A stretch of DNA of 64,000 nt from the NCBI RefSeq assembly GCF_000473045.1, contig NZ_AXAY01000026.1, positions 83,441 through 147,440 on the forward strand. The letters run 5' to 3'. Positions 42,837 through 51,912 of this stretch are shown here, piece by piece. The notes beneath the pieces were generated by a model, which saw only the letters and a program-made list of their open reading frames with translations, was not told the origin of the DNA and made no database searches. The translations under genes and the position numbers were made by a program. Every line of letters starts with the position of its first letter. Position 1 is the first letter of the stretch. The stretch comes from Bradyrhizobium sp. WSM3983. GTDB lineage: Bacteria > Pseudomonadota > Alphaproteobacteria > Rhizobiales > Xanthobacteraceae.

Positions 42837-43010
42837 GTCTGTCTCACGGAATATTTGCGCGCGCAATCTATAGCGCCGGCTCAGTTCGACACAAGCATTG
42901 TGCGCATGATGGCATGCATGCTGTCTGCTGGACCGTTGACGCCCCATAGTCAATTGTCGCATCAAGATCGAAACAGGCGGGCGCGAAGCCTGTCCCTTGG
43001 GAGGAGCCAC

Positions 43011-43424
43011 ATGGCCGAACCGCAGCGCGCGCGACCGAAACCGACGCCGGAAACCCAGCATTTCTGGGACGGCACGAAAGCGGGCGAATTGCGCCTGCAG
43101 CGGTGCGACGCCTGCGCGCATGTCTACTTCCCGCCGCGCCCGTTCTGCCCGTCCTGCGCGTCGCGGAAAGTCTCCGTCTTCAAGGCGAGCGGCAAGGGTT
43201 TTCTCTACAGCTACGTGATCAACCACCGCCCCGCCGCGCCCGGCTTCACGCCACCTTACGCGATCGCGGTGGTCGAGCTCGCCGAGGGGCCGCGCATGAT
43301 GAGCAATATCATCGACTGCCCGCAGACACCGGAAGCGCTGGAGCTCGACATGAAGCTCGAGGTCGCCTTCGAGGCACTCGACGACAAGATCACCCTTCCC
43401 GTGTTCCGTCCGGCGAAGGGGTAA
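43011..43424 (+). CDS. Zn-ribbon/OB-fold (DUF35) acyl-CoA-associated protein
   Basis: 137 residues with GGGAGGAG before the ATG. A rubredoxin-like zinc ribbon (LQRCDACAHVYFPPRPFCPSC, C-x2-C...C-x2-C) is followed by an OB fold (GKGFLYSYVINHRPAAPGF, PYAIAVVELAEGPRM). DUF35 proteins bind thiolase-family enzymes and help shield or channel acyl-CoA substrates. The thiolase-like gene starts 3 bp after its stop, fitting that partnership. Confidence 0.93.
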   Translation: MAEPQRARPKPTPETQHFWDGTKAGELRLQRCDACAHVYFPPRPFCPSCASRKVSVFKASGKGFLYSYVINHRPAAPGFTPPYAIAVVELAEGPRMMSNIIDCPQTPEALELDMKLEVAFEALDDKITLPVFRPAKG

Positions 43425-43427
43425 GCC

Positions 43428-44567
43428 ATGCGCAAGAACCAGGTTGCCGTCGTCGGCGCGGCCGAGACCACCGAGCTCGGCGTCATCCCCAACATGTCGC
43501 AGCTCCAGCTCCACGCGGATGCGGCGCTGAATGCCATTGCGGATGCCGGGCTGAAACTCTCGGACGTCGACGGCTTTGCCACCGCGGTCGAGACGCCGCA
43601 GCAGGTCTGTCACTATCTCGGCATCAAGCCGACCTGGGTGGACGGCACTTCGGTCGGCGGCTGCTCGTTTATGCTGCACGTCCGCCATGCCGCCGCGGCG
43701 ATCGAGGCGGGTCTGTGCAAGACCGTGCTGATCACGCATGCCGAGAGCGGCAAGTCGATGATCGGCAAGGCGCCGCGCTCGATCCCCGCCGACAGCCTGC
43801 AAGGGCAGTTCGAGGCGCCCTATGGCGTCTTCGGCCCGCCCAGCATGTTCCCGATTCCCGTGCTGCGCTTCATGAAGACCTACGGCATCACGCATGAGCA
43901 GCTCGCTTCGGTGGCGGTCGTGCAGCGCGAATGGGCGGCGAAGAATCCGCGCGCGATGATGAAGGACCCGATCACGGTCGCCGACGTCCTCAACTCGCGC
44001 ATGATCGCCTATCCGTTCCGGCTCTTGCAGTGCTGCCTCGTCACCGACGGCGGCGGCGCACTGATCCTGACCTCAGCCGACCGCGCCAGGGATTTTCCGC
44101 GCAAGCCCGTCTACATCATGGGCACCGGCGAGAGCGTCGAGACGCCGATGGTCAGCCAGATGGAGACTTTCAATTCCTCGCGCGCGTTCAAGACCGCGGG
44201 ACCGCTCGCCTTTAGGGAGGCCGGCATCGCGCACGGGGACGTCGACCATCTCATGATTTATGATGCCTTCGCGCATCTGCCGCTGTTCGGCCTCGGCGAT
44301 CTCGGCTTCATGCCGCACGAAGAAACCGGCAAGTTCATCGCGGACGGCAACACGCGGCCCGGCGGCAAGCTGCCGCTCAACACCAATGGCGGCGGCTTGA
44401 GTTACATGCATTCGGGCATGTACGGCATGTATGCGCTCCAGGAGAGCGTGCGCCAGATGCGCGGCATCGCGCCGGCGCAAGTGCCGAACGCGAGGATTTC
44501 AGTGTGCCACGGTGTCGGCGGCATGTTCGCCGCAAGTGGCACGATCGTGTTTACGAACGAGAGGTAA
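43428..44567 (+). CDS. Thiolase-family protein (SCP-x/lipid-transfer type)
   Basis: 379 residues. The N-terminus QVAVVGAAETTELGVIP and the nucleophile region GTSVGGCSFMLHVRHAA fit the SCP-x-type thiolases. Later landmarks are LNTNGGGLSYMHSGMYG (His) and NARISVCHGVGGMFAASG (Cys). Its DUF35 partner is directly upstream and an SDR follows 6 bp later, as in many steroid, branched-chain or aromatic acyl-CoA operons. It probably carries out thiolysis or retro-aldol cleavage of a 3-oxo- or 3-hydroxyacyl-CoA. Confidence 0.9.
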   Translation: MRKNQVAVVGAAETTELGVIPNMSQLQLHADAALNAIADAGLKLSDVDGFATAVETPQQVCHYLGIKPTWVDGTSVGGCSFMLHVRHAAAAIEAGLCKTVLITHAESGKSMIGKAPRSIPADSLQGQFEAPYGVFGPPSMFPIPVLRFMKTYGITHEQLASVAVVQREWAAKNPRAMMKDPITVADVLNSRMIAYPFRLLQCCLVTDGGGALILTSADRARDFPRKPVYIMGTGESVETPMVSQMETFNSSRAFKTAGPLAFREAGIAHGDVDHLMIYDAFAHLPLFGLGDLGFMPHEETGKFIADGNTRPGGKLPLNTNGGGLSYMHSGMYGMYALQESVRQMRGIAPAQVPNARISVCHGVGGMFAASGTIVFTNER

Positions 44568-44572
44568 CCCAC

Positions 44573-45487
44573 ATGAGCAAGTCACTGCAGGACAAGGTCA
44601 TCATCGTCACCGGCGCAGGCCGTGGCATCGGGCGCGAAATCGCGCTGCTCTGCGCGGCGGAAGGCGCCAAGGTCGTCGTCAACGATCCCGGCGGGGCCGC
44701 CGACGGCGCCGGCGCGAGCGTCACGCCCGCTGAGGAGGTGGTCGAGGAGATCAAGAAGCGCGGCGGCATCGCTGTCCCCAACTTCGAGTCGGTGGCGGAA
44801 GCCGTTCCCGCCAGCAAGATCGTGAAGACCGCGACCGATCATTTCGGCCGGCTCGACGGCGTCGTCAATAATGCCGGCATCCTGCGCGACATGATCTTCC
44901 ACAAGATGAGCGTGGAGGCGTTCGAGGCCGTCATCAAGGTGCATTTGATGGGCTCGTTCTACGTCTCGCACGCGGCAGCGCGCATCTTCCGCGAGCAGGA
45001 GAGCGGCTCCTTCGTGCACTTCACCTCGACCTCGGGCCTGATCGGCAATTTCGGCCAGGCCAACTACGCTGCCGCCAAGCTCGGCATCGTCGGCCTGTCG
45101 AAATCGATCGCGCTCGACATGGGCCGCTTCAACGTCCGCTCGAATTGCGTCTCGCCGTTCGCCTGGACCCGCATGATCGGTACCATCCCGACCGAGACCG
45201 AGGCCGAGAAGGCGCGCGTCGAGAAGATCAAGCAGATGGGCCCGGAGAAGATTGCGCCGATTTGCGCCTATCTACTCTCCGATGCTGCCAAGGACGTCTC
45301 CGGGCAGATCTTCGGCGCGCGCATGAACGAGCTGTTCCTGTTCAGCCAGAACCGGCCGCTGCGCTCGGTTCATCGCAGCGAAGGCTGGACGCCGCAATCG
45401 ATCGCGGAACACGGCATGCCGGCGCTGAAGGGCTCGTTCTACAAGCTCGATCGCTCCGCCGACATCTTCCCGTGGGATCCGGTGTAG
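44573..45487 (+). CDS. Short-chain dehydrogenase, MFE-2-like hydroxyacyl-CoA dehydrogenase
   Basis: 304 residues from ATG 44573. The NAD(P) motif is TGAGRGIG, with NNAGILRD, the Ser in HFTSTSGLIGNFGQ, and the active-site YAAAKLG. The insert AADGAGASVTPAEEVVEEIK is like the dehydrogenase part of peroxisomal multifunctional enzyme 2, which oxidises 3-hydroxyacyl-CoA. It ends the DUF35-thiolase-SDR operon, so the set can perform the last two steps of a beta-oxidation round. Confidence 0.9.
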   Translation: MSKSLQDKVIIVTGAGRGIGREIALLCAAEGAKVVVNDPGGAADGAGASVTPAEEVVEEIKKRGGIAVPNFESVAEAVPASKIVKTATDHFGRLDGVVNNAGILRDMIFHKMSVEAFEAVIKVHLMGSFYVSHAAARIFREQESGSFVHFTSTSGLIGNFGQANYAAAKLGIVGLSKSIALDMGRFNVRSNCVSPFAWTRMIGTIPTETEAEKARVEKIKQMGPEKIAPICAYLLSDAAKDVSGQIFGARMNELFLFSQNRPLRSVHRSEGWTPQSIAEHGMPALKGSFYKLDRSADIFPWDPV

Positions 45488-45508
45488 CTTGCGCGGATAG
45501 TGAGCGGC

Positions 45509-45537
45509 GAATGGCGAATAGGCGCTACTCGCCATTC
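45509..45537. terminator. Hairpin between convergent genes, GAATGGCGAA family
   Basis: GAATGGCGA (45509-45517) and TCGCCATTC (45529-45537) form a 9-bp stem with an 11-nt loop. It lies between the end of the rightward SDR gene and the end of leftward ppc, just 4 bp from the latter. It may act as a shared terminator although no long T run is present. Confidence 0.55.
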
Positions 45538-45540
45538 CCC

Positions 45541-48339
45541 CTAACCCGTATTCCGCAGCCCCGCCGAGATGCCGTTGATCGTCAGCTGAATCCCGCGCAG
45601 CACCTGCTCGTCCGGGTTCTGCGCGCGATGCGCCCTCAAGAGCTCGACCTGCACGTGATTGAGCGGGTCGAGATAGGGGAAACGGTGGCGCACGGAGCGC
45701 TCCAGCAGCGGGTTGCCTTGCAGCAGCCGATCCTGATCCATGATGTCGAGCAACGTCTCGATGCAGGAATGCCATTCGCGGCGGATGCGACCAAAGATCT
45801 TTTCGCGCAGGGCTTCGTCCGGCACCAGCTCGGCATAGCGCGAGGCGATCGCGATCGAGCTTTTCGCCAGCACCATGTCCATGTTCGACAACAGCATGCG
45901 GAAGAACGGCCATTCCTTGTAGAGCTCTTTCAGGAACGGCATGCCCTTGTCGGGATGCTCCGCGATCCATTGCTCGACCGCACTGCCAAAGCCGTACCAG
46001 CCCGGCAGCATCAGGCGGCACTGCGCCCAGGAGAACACCCAGGGGATCGCGCGTAGGTCCTCGATCGCGCGCGTCTTCTTGCGCGAGGCCGGACGGCTGC
46101 CAATGTTCAGCGTCGCGATCTCGTTGATGACGGTCGACGCCCAGAAATAGTCGACAAAGCCGTCGGTCTCGTAGACGAGGCCGCGATAGGCCTTGAAGGC
46201 GAGGTTCGAAAGCTCGTCCATCGCAGTCAGGTATTCGCGGCGCGGCGCGCTCTGGCTCGGCTGCAACAGGCTGGCATCCAGCGTCGCTGCGGCAAGGATC
46301 TCCAGATTGTTGCGGCCGACCTCTGCGTTGGAATATTTCGACGAGATGATCTCGCCCTGCTCAGTGATGCGGATCTGGCCGTTCACGGCCCCGCCCGGCT
46401 GGGCGACGATGGCGTCGTAGCTCGGTCCGCCGCCGCGGCCGACCGACCCGCCGCGGCCGTGGAACAGGCGTAGCCGCACGTGATGACGCTCGAACACTTC
46501 GACGAGGCCGATCTCGGCCTTGTAGAGCTCCCAGCCCGAAGTGACGAAGCCGCCATCCTTGTTCGAGTCGGAATAGCCGAGCATGACCTCCTGCACGCTG
46601 CCGCGGCTGTCGACGAGCCGGCGATAATCGTGCAGCGACAGCATGCGATCCATGATGCTGCTTGACGCCTGCAAATCCTCGATGGTCTCGAACAGCGGCA
46701 CGATGTTGATGGCGCTGCGGCCGGAGGGATGGACGAGGCCGACCTCCTTCAGCAGCACGGCTACCTCGAGCATGTCCGACATGCCCTTGCACATCGAGAT
46801 GATGCATTGGGGAATGGCATCCGAGCCGAACAGCGCATGCGCCTCCGCGGCGGCATGGAAGACGTTGAGCTCGCCCATGGTCTCGTCGCTGTATTTGACG
46901 AACGGCGACACCAGCGCGCGCGTGCTACGCAATTCGTTGGTGAGCAACGAGATGCGCGCGTCTTCGCCGAGCGCGAGGTAGGACATGCCGGGGTTCGCGG
47001 CATCCATCAGCTCCGCGATGGTGCGTTCGTGCACGGCCGAGTTCTGGCGGATGTCGAGCCGCGCCAGATGGAAGCCGAAGCAATCCACCGCGCGCCGCAA
47101 CAGCCGCAGCCGGCCGCGGGCGATGACGCGGGCGTTGTTGGAGATCAGCGAGCGGTGCAGCACGTCGAGATCGGCCTGGAGCTCCCTGACGCTCTCATAG
47201 GGCGCGCCCTTGCCGACGGGACGGCGGGTAATCTCGACCTCGAGCTTTTCGGCCGTGGCCGTCAGCCGGGCATAGATGCCGGAGACCGCCAGACGATATG
47301 GCTCACCGCTCCGGTGCGGCGAGGTGTCGGGCGAGCGCTCCGCCAGCGTCCGCAGCTCCTCGGAGACGTCGGCGAGATGCGCCGCGATCGACAGTTCCGA
47401 GCCGAGCACGTGCAGCTCGTTGAGGTAGAACTGCATCACCCGGCTCGACTGCAGCCGCAGCGTGCCGCGCATGACGTCGGCGGTGACGAAGGGATTGCCG
47501 TCGCGGTCGCCGCCGATCCAGCTTCCCATTCTTAAGAAAGAGGCGAGCTCGCTGGCGGCCTGCTCACCGCCCTCCTCCAGCCGGTCTTCCAGCGAATTGA
47601 CCAGCCGCGGCACCTCGCGAAGGAAGGTGTAATCGTAGAACGACAGGCCGTTGGCGACCTCATCGAGCACGGTGAGCTTGGTCCGGCGCAACAGATTGGT
47701 TTGCCACAGTGTCAGCACCTCGCGCCGGAGTTGCTCGTCGCTGGCGGCGGCTTCGTCCTCCGTCAGCGCAACCCGCTCGCGGCGGTCGAGCAGAGCTGCG
47801 ACCTCCATCTCGCGGTCCATGGTGCTCTTGCGGCGCACCTCGGTCGGGTGCGCGGTCAGAACCGGGCTGACGAGCGCGCTCTTGAAGAAGTTGCGCAGCA
47901 CGTCGGAGCTGATCCCGGCGCCCTTGGCATAGGCCAGCGTTTCCGCGAGCACGCCGGAGCCGCCATTCTTGGCGGCAGTACGGGCGCGCATCTGGCGGAT
48001 GTTGTTCTGGTCCTCGGCGATATTGGCGAGGTGGGAGAAATAGCTGAAGGCGCGGACGATCCGTACCGTCTCCGAGGTCGACATGCTGTCGAGGATCTGT
48101 TCGAGCTCGCGGCGGGCAACCCGGTCCTCGTCGCGGTGGAACCGGATCGAGGTTTGCCGGATGCGCTCGACCAGGTCGAACACGTCTGCGCCCTCCTGGT
48201 CGCGCACCGTGTCGCCCAGGATGCGTCCGAGCAGGCGGATATCGTCGCGCAGCCGCGCATCGGCCTCCAGCGCCTGGGCGTCCTCGGGCCTGTTCGGGCG
48301 AAGATCGGCGGCGTCTGATGGTACGGTCTGGAGGGACAT
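45541..48339 (-). CDS. ppc: Phosphoenolpyruvate carboxylase
   Basis: 932 residues, full length. Catalytic motifs are complete: VLTAHPTEVRRKS (active-site His), GSWIGGDRDGNPFVT, GYSDSNKDGGF, FHGRGGSVGRGGGPS and the conserved C-terminal RNTG. It adds bicarbonate to phosphoenolpyruvate to replenish oxaloacetate, in the cytoplasm as a tetramer. It is a single gene facing leftward and is unrelated in function to the acyl-CoA genes beside it, although it feeds the same central metabolism. No regulatory site is obvious upstream. Confidence 0.98.
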   Translation of the reverse strand: MSLQTVPSDAADLRPNRPEDAQALEADARLRDDIRLLGRILGDTVRDQEGADVFDLVERIRQTSIRFHRDEDRVARRELEQILDSMSTSETVRIVRAFSYFSHLANIAEDQNNIRQMRARTAAKNGGSGVLAETLAYAKGAGISSDVLRNFFKSALVSPVLTAHPTEVRRKSTMDREMEVAALLDRRERVALTEDEAAASDEQLRREVLTLWQTNLLRRTKLTVLDEVANGLSFYDYTFLREVPRLVNSLEDRLEEGGEQAASELASFLRMGSWIGGDRDGNPFVTADVMRGTLRLQSSRVMQFYLNELHVLGSELSIAAHLADVSEELRTLAERSPDTSPHRSGEPYRLAVSGIYARLTATAEKLEVEITRRPVGKGAPYESVRELQADLDVLHRSLISNNARVIARGRLRLLRRAVDCFGFHLARLDIRQNSAVHERTIAELMDAANPGMSYLALGEDARISLLTNELRSTRALVSPFVKYSDETMGELNVFHAAAEAHALFGSDAIPQCIISMCKGMSDMLEVAVLLKEVGLVHPSGRSAINIVPLFETIEDLQASSSIMDRMLSLHDYRRLVDSRGSVQEVMLGYSDSNKDGGFVTSGWELYKAEIGLVEVFERHHVRLRLFHGRGGSVGRGGGPSYDAIVAQPGGAVNGQIRITEQGEIISSKYSNAEVGRNNLEILAAATLDASLLQPSQSAPRREYLTAMDELSNLAFKAYRGLVYETDGFVDYFWASTVINEIATLNIGSRPASRKKTRAIEDLRAIPWVFSWAQCRLMLPGWYGFGSAVEQWIAEHPDKGMPFLKELYKEWPFFRMLLSNMDMVLAKSSIAIASRYAELVPDEALREKIFGRIRREWHSCIETLLDIMDQDRLLQGNPLLERSVRHRFPYLDPLNHVQVELLRAHRAQNPDEQVLRGIQLTINGISAGLRNTG

Positions 48340-48439
48340 TGGTTCGCTCCCCTTTTAGAGCTCCTAATGGCTCCTCGGTCCGGAGGAGTGTGCGAATTTT
48401 TCTACCGCAGTGCAAGATGAACTTGATGGCGGCGCGGCA

Positions 48440-48990
48440 AGATGGCTGGCCGAGGCAGGATGGACCGCGCACAACGGCGCGCGCACGTTCTCGGTTTCGC
48501 GGCGCAGGCGCCCGAAGCTTTGCTGTCCGTTTGCCCTCATCGAGAAGAAAGGGCGCAGGGAAGGCCGGGCGCCGGCTTGGCACCCAGGGTCCGCACGCGA
48601 AAAACGCACGCGGGGTGACCACAGGTGACGCCGGGACATCCGGCCTTCCCTGCGCAATGGTTTTACGGCTTATGGCGTGCTCTCCACGGGGAGCGATGCA
48701 CTATTGCCCCCGTCGCCTTGCGGATGACCGATGCGCGCGCCCGGTCGGGCCGCCGCATCACCGCAAGCCTTGACGCACAGACTTCGGGCGCCAGGACCAC
48801 ACGCTTTTGCCGTCCGCGGACATCCCTCCCCAACCATTCGGAAGCTCGCGCGTGCTCGCCCCCGAGGCCAAAGAGAGACGCTGTGACCGCGCCGTGTCGA
48901 TCCCGCGGATCGGAATGACTCACAGGTTCAGCCCGCCCTGCCACCCCGTCACGCGCCGGCGCTACCGCGTCCATCGCATCCCGGCCGACG
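48440..48990. repeat. Long dispersed repeat element, non-coding
   Basis: A stretch of about 550 bp without a plausible gene. Segments such as GCGCAGGGAAGGCCGGGCGC, GGAGCGATGCACTATTGCCC and GGTCGGGCCGCCGCATCACC resemble a long repeated sequence I associate with many Bradyrhizobium chromosomes. It contains the dyad GGCCGGGCGC / GCGCAATGG and reads open in several frames by composition only. It separates ppc from yccF. Copy number must be checked in the genome. Confidence 0.55.
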
Positions 48991-49171
48991 TATCGTGACG
49001 ATCGCGAAACGTCCCTTTGACGGGCCGGGATGCTTTGCGGTTTACCCGAAGATGCAATTTCGGTCAATCAGAATATTTCGGGACGCTGTCCTTGACCTGC
49101 CTATGGCGTGTTTTGCCCGTCGGGCAACGCGAGGGATTGGGGGCGAAGGCGCTTGAGCACGTGTAAGCACG

Positions 49172-49261
49172 CGTAGGATGGGTTGAGCCCTTGCGAAACC
49201 CATCATCCTTCGTGTCTGCGGGCGGATTGATGGGTTTCGCTGGCGCTCTACCCATCCTACG
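49172..49261. repeat. Palindromic repeat, CGTAGGATGGGTTGAGC family
   Basis: CGTAGGATGGGTTGAGC at the left pairs with GCTCTACCCATCCTACG at the right, with GCGAAACCCATC / GATGGGTTTCGC as inner arms. It is a self-contained inverted element of about 90 bp just past the end of yccF. Confidence 0.85.
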
Positions 49262-49298
49262 AGCTGACCCCGGAAACCGACATTGATGGCTCCCCGTC

Positions 49299-49721
49299 CT
49301 AGGCCGGTACGATCACCTTGCCGATCGGCCACAGCGCGATGCCCGCGAGCTTCAGATGAGCCCAGGCAAAGGGAATGCCGATGATGGTGACGGCGAAGAT
49401 CACGGCCGTTAGGACATGGCCGAGCGCCAGCCACCAGCCGGCCAGCACGAACCAGATGATGTTGCCGATCACCCCAAGCGGGCCGGTGCCGATATCGCTT
49501 GCGCCCGTGACCTCATCGCGGCTGACCGCGCGCGAGCCGAACGGCAGCAGGGCATACACGGCGATGTTGAACGCGGCCCGCGCCCAGGGCAGGCCGATGA
49601 TGGTGATCGCCATGATGATGGACGCCACCAGCCAGCCGAATGCCATCCAGGCACCGCCGATGAGAATCCAGATGACGTTGAGCAGAATGGAAACTGGGGC
49701 CATGGCATGATCCGGGGTCAA
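49299..49721 (-). CDS. yccF: YccF/DUF307 inner-membrane protein
   Basis: 140 residues; the start could also be ATG 49703. Two YccF domains in tandem are visible as repeated pairs: LLNVIWILIGGAWMAFGWLV with ITIIGLPWARAAFNIAVYAL, and IGNIIWFVLAGWWLALGHVL with VTIIGIPFAWAHLKLAGIAL, each followed by a WPIG or LLPFG turn. It is an inner-membrane protein of unknown function. The rhomboid gene ends 30 bp upstream on the same strand, so the two may be read together. Confidence 0.92.
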   Translation of the reverse strand: MTPDHAMAPVSILLNVIWILIGGAWMAFGWLVASIIMAITIIGLPWARAAFNIAVYALLPFGSRAVSRDEVTGASDIGTGPLGVIGNIIWFVLAGWWLALGHVLTAVIFAVTIIGIPFAWAHLKLAGIALWPIGKVIVPA

Positions 49722-49750
49722 TGAGCCCTCTTATAGCACGACCGCCGCGG

Positions 49751-50842
49751 TCATAGTCCACGACGCCGGCTGCGTTCGGCACGCAGCGATGTGCCGACAA
49801 ATCCAACATCCTCGATCCCGCGCGAGATCTCCTTCGCGCAGAGCCACAGCGTCAGCGCCGCGGCGCCGATCGCGGCCAGCCCCGCAATGAGAACAGGATT
49901 GAGACAGAATGTGACGAGAAAATTATCGAGCGGCACGGACCCCGTTGGCCAGCGCGGGCTGCAAGACGATGCCAGCGCCCAACCGGAGAGCATCACGGCG
50001 GCAGCGTTCGCTCCAGCCAAGGCCATCACGACGATCGCAAGACCCTTCTTCATGGAGAGGACGAGATCAATCAGCTTCACGACGGCACAACATGCGACCA
50101 CGATAACGATGGCCAGGCCCCATCCGGAAACGCCGGCTGCGATAGCCTGGGCCTGGCCGCTCCAGGCCCACAGTGCCGCAACACAGGCAAGCAGGGTCAG
50201 ATTGACCTTCACGGCTTCGGGAAACTTGCACCGAAGCGCGTAGGGATTCGCCTTCTCGACGAGGTCCAGCAATGCGCAGGCGATCAGCCCGGCCGCAAAG
50301 CCGCCGAGATGGACGCCCCAGTCGATGCGGGAATTGCCGAGCGCAAACGCGATGTTCAATCCGATGTTGATGGCGAAGAAGTCGAATCTCACGTCGAGCT
50401 TGCCGAGGATCCACAGGCACAGCAGAGCGCCCAGAATGCCCGACGTGGCGCCGGACGCACCGACCGTCAAATAGGGCGTCGAGTGGATGCCATTGCCGAT
50501 GACGGCGCCGAACACCATCGCGCAGAGATAGATGACAAGGAAATAGGCCGGTCCGACCCGCCGCTCGAGATGTCCGCCCCACAGCACGAGGCACAACATG
50601 TTCATCGTGAGGTGGACGAAATTGACGTGCAGGAGGCCATAGGCGAACAGGCGCCAGTACTCATGCCGCGCGATTGCGGTCGAATACATGCCGCCGTAGC
50701 GATACAGCAACTCCGCCGGCGCCGCCGGGCCGCCCGCCTGGATGAAGCAAAACCCCGACGCGAGGACGGTCACCGTCATCAGCGCGTAGACGGCGGCATG
50801 CGGGACTTCGAAGAAGCCGGGACTGGCGCGGTATGAGGGCAT
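49751..50842 (-). CDS. Rhomboid-family intramembrane serine protease
   Basis: 363 residues. The catalytic pair is S130 in VGASGATSGILG and H179 in WGVHLGGFAAG; the H77-x3-N81 motif in the second helix region (HLTMNMLC) completes the oxyanion site. An N-terminal six-helix rhomboid core is followed by a C-terminal membrane part of about 160 residues (from LTLLACVAALWAWSG) not seen in minimal rhomboids. It cuts membrane proteins within their helices. Substrates are unknown. yccF follows 30 bp downstream. Confidence 0.93.
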   Translation of the reverse strand: MPSYRASPGFFEVPHAAVYALMTVTVLASGFCFIQAGGPAAPAELLYRYGGMYSTAIARHEYWRLFAYGLLHVNFVHLTMNMLCLVLWGGHLERRVGPAYFLVIYLCAMVFGAVIGNGIHSTPYLTVGASGATSGILGALLCLWILGKLDVRFDFFAINIGLNIAFALGNSRIDWGVHLGGFAAGLIACALLDLVEKANPYALRCKFPEAVKVNLTLLACVAALWAWSGQAQAIAAGVSGWGLAIVIVVACCAVVKLIDLVLSMKKGLAIVVMALAGANAAAVMLSGWALASSCSPRWPTGSVPLDNFLVTFCLNPVLIAGLAAIGAAALTLWLCAKEISRGIEDVGFVGTSLRAERSRRRGL

Positions 50843-50997
50843 GGGGGATCGCTAACGTCTGGACAGAACGGCAGCCTACCCGAGCCACATGATGTTTGCC
50901 ACCCCAGCGTGCGCAGGACGGGACTATCGCCCTCAAACTTCGGCTCGCCCGTCGAAGACGCGCTTCGCGCTTTTGCCCGGCCATGACGGAGAACTCG

Positions 50998-51807
50998 CTA
51001 GTCCGCAAACTTCGGCGCGCGCTTTTCGAGATTGGCGCGGACCGCCTCGGTCTGGTTCGCACTGCCGATCAACTTCTGCTGCTCGACGGACTCCGCGAGC
51101 AGCGCGGGGCCGGGATCGACCGAGAGGTTGTTGAGCAGGCGTTTTGCCGCGCGGATCGCATCGGGGCTTTTTCCCGCGATCTCGCGCGCGACTTCGAGGG
51201 CGCTAGCGCGCGGATCATCGCAGATGCGGGTGGCGAGGCCGTAGGTCATCGCCTCCTGCGCGGAGAAGATCCGGCCGGTATAGGTGAGATCGCGCAAGAT
51301 GTCGTCGCGCACCAGCGAGGCCAGGATCGGGGTGCCCGCCATGTCGGGCACGAGGCCCCATTTGATTTCCATGATCGACATCCGCGCATCGGGCGTGAGG
51401 AAGCGCATGTCGGCGCCGAGTGCGAGTTGGAAGCCACCGCCAAAGGCAACGCCCTGGATCGCGGCGATCACGGGAACCGGAAGCTGACGCCAGCCCCACA
51501 CCGCAGCTTGCGGAAAGTTCGCCTGGCCATGCGTGCGCGCGGCGAGATCGCGATTTTCGCCACCCGGAATTCCGTTGCCACCCTTCTCCTTCATGGCGGC
51601 AAAACGCCCCATGTCGAGACCGGCGCAGAAGGCGCGGCCCTCACCGGACAGCACGACGACGCGCACGCCTTTTTCCTTCGAAAGACGCTCAGTTGCCGCG
51701 ACAAGGGCCTCGAACATGGCCTGATCGAGCGCATTCATCTTGTCTGCGCGCACCAGGCGCACGTCGGCGACGCCTTCCGAGATCGAGATCGAGACGCGCT
51801 CTTCCAT
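50998..51807 (-). CDS. Enoyl-CoA hydratase/isomerase (crotonase fold)
   Basis: 269 residues from ATG 51807. Crotonase landmarks are DKMNALDQAMFEAL, VVVLSGEGRAFCAGLDMGRF (oxyanion hole), IAAIQGVAFGGGFQLALGAD (second oxyanion hole), DARMSIMEIKWGLVPDMAGT and a C-terminal AKRLLNNL helix. The residue after MEIKWGLVPD is an Asp in place of the Glu of classic hydratases, suggesting isomerase or another crotonase activity. It is divergent from an SDR gene across 105 bp, probably part of the same catabolic group. Confidence 0.88.
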   Translation of the reverse strand: MEERVSISISEGVADVRLVRADKMNALDQAMFEALVAATERLSKEKGVRVVVLSGEGRAFCAGLDMGRFAAMKEKGGNGIPGGENRDLAARTHGQANFPQAAVWGWRQLPVPVIAAIQGVAFGGGFQLALGADMRFLTPDARMSIMEIKWGLVPDMAGTPILASLVRDDILRDLTYTGRIFSAQEAMTYGLATRICDDPRASALEVAREIAGKSPDAIRAAKRLLNNLSVDPGPALLAESVEQQKLIGSANQTEAVRANLEKRAPKFAD

Positions 51808-51912
51808 GGATGAATTCTCCCCTGTTCTTGTTCGGTGCCGCTTTACAGAAAGCTGGCGGCCGGATTTAGTCAATCGACCAATTAACTGACAATCCGTACG
51901 GGAGAAACAGCC

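Noticed and set aside
48440..49060. Small protein-coding genes in the ppc-yccF gap
   Set aside because: Several overlapping frames are open, but none has a ribosome site with family resemblance, and the sequence looks like a dispersed repeat.
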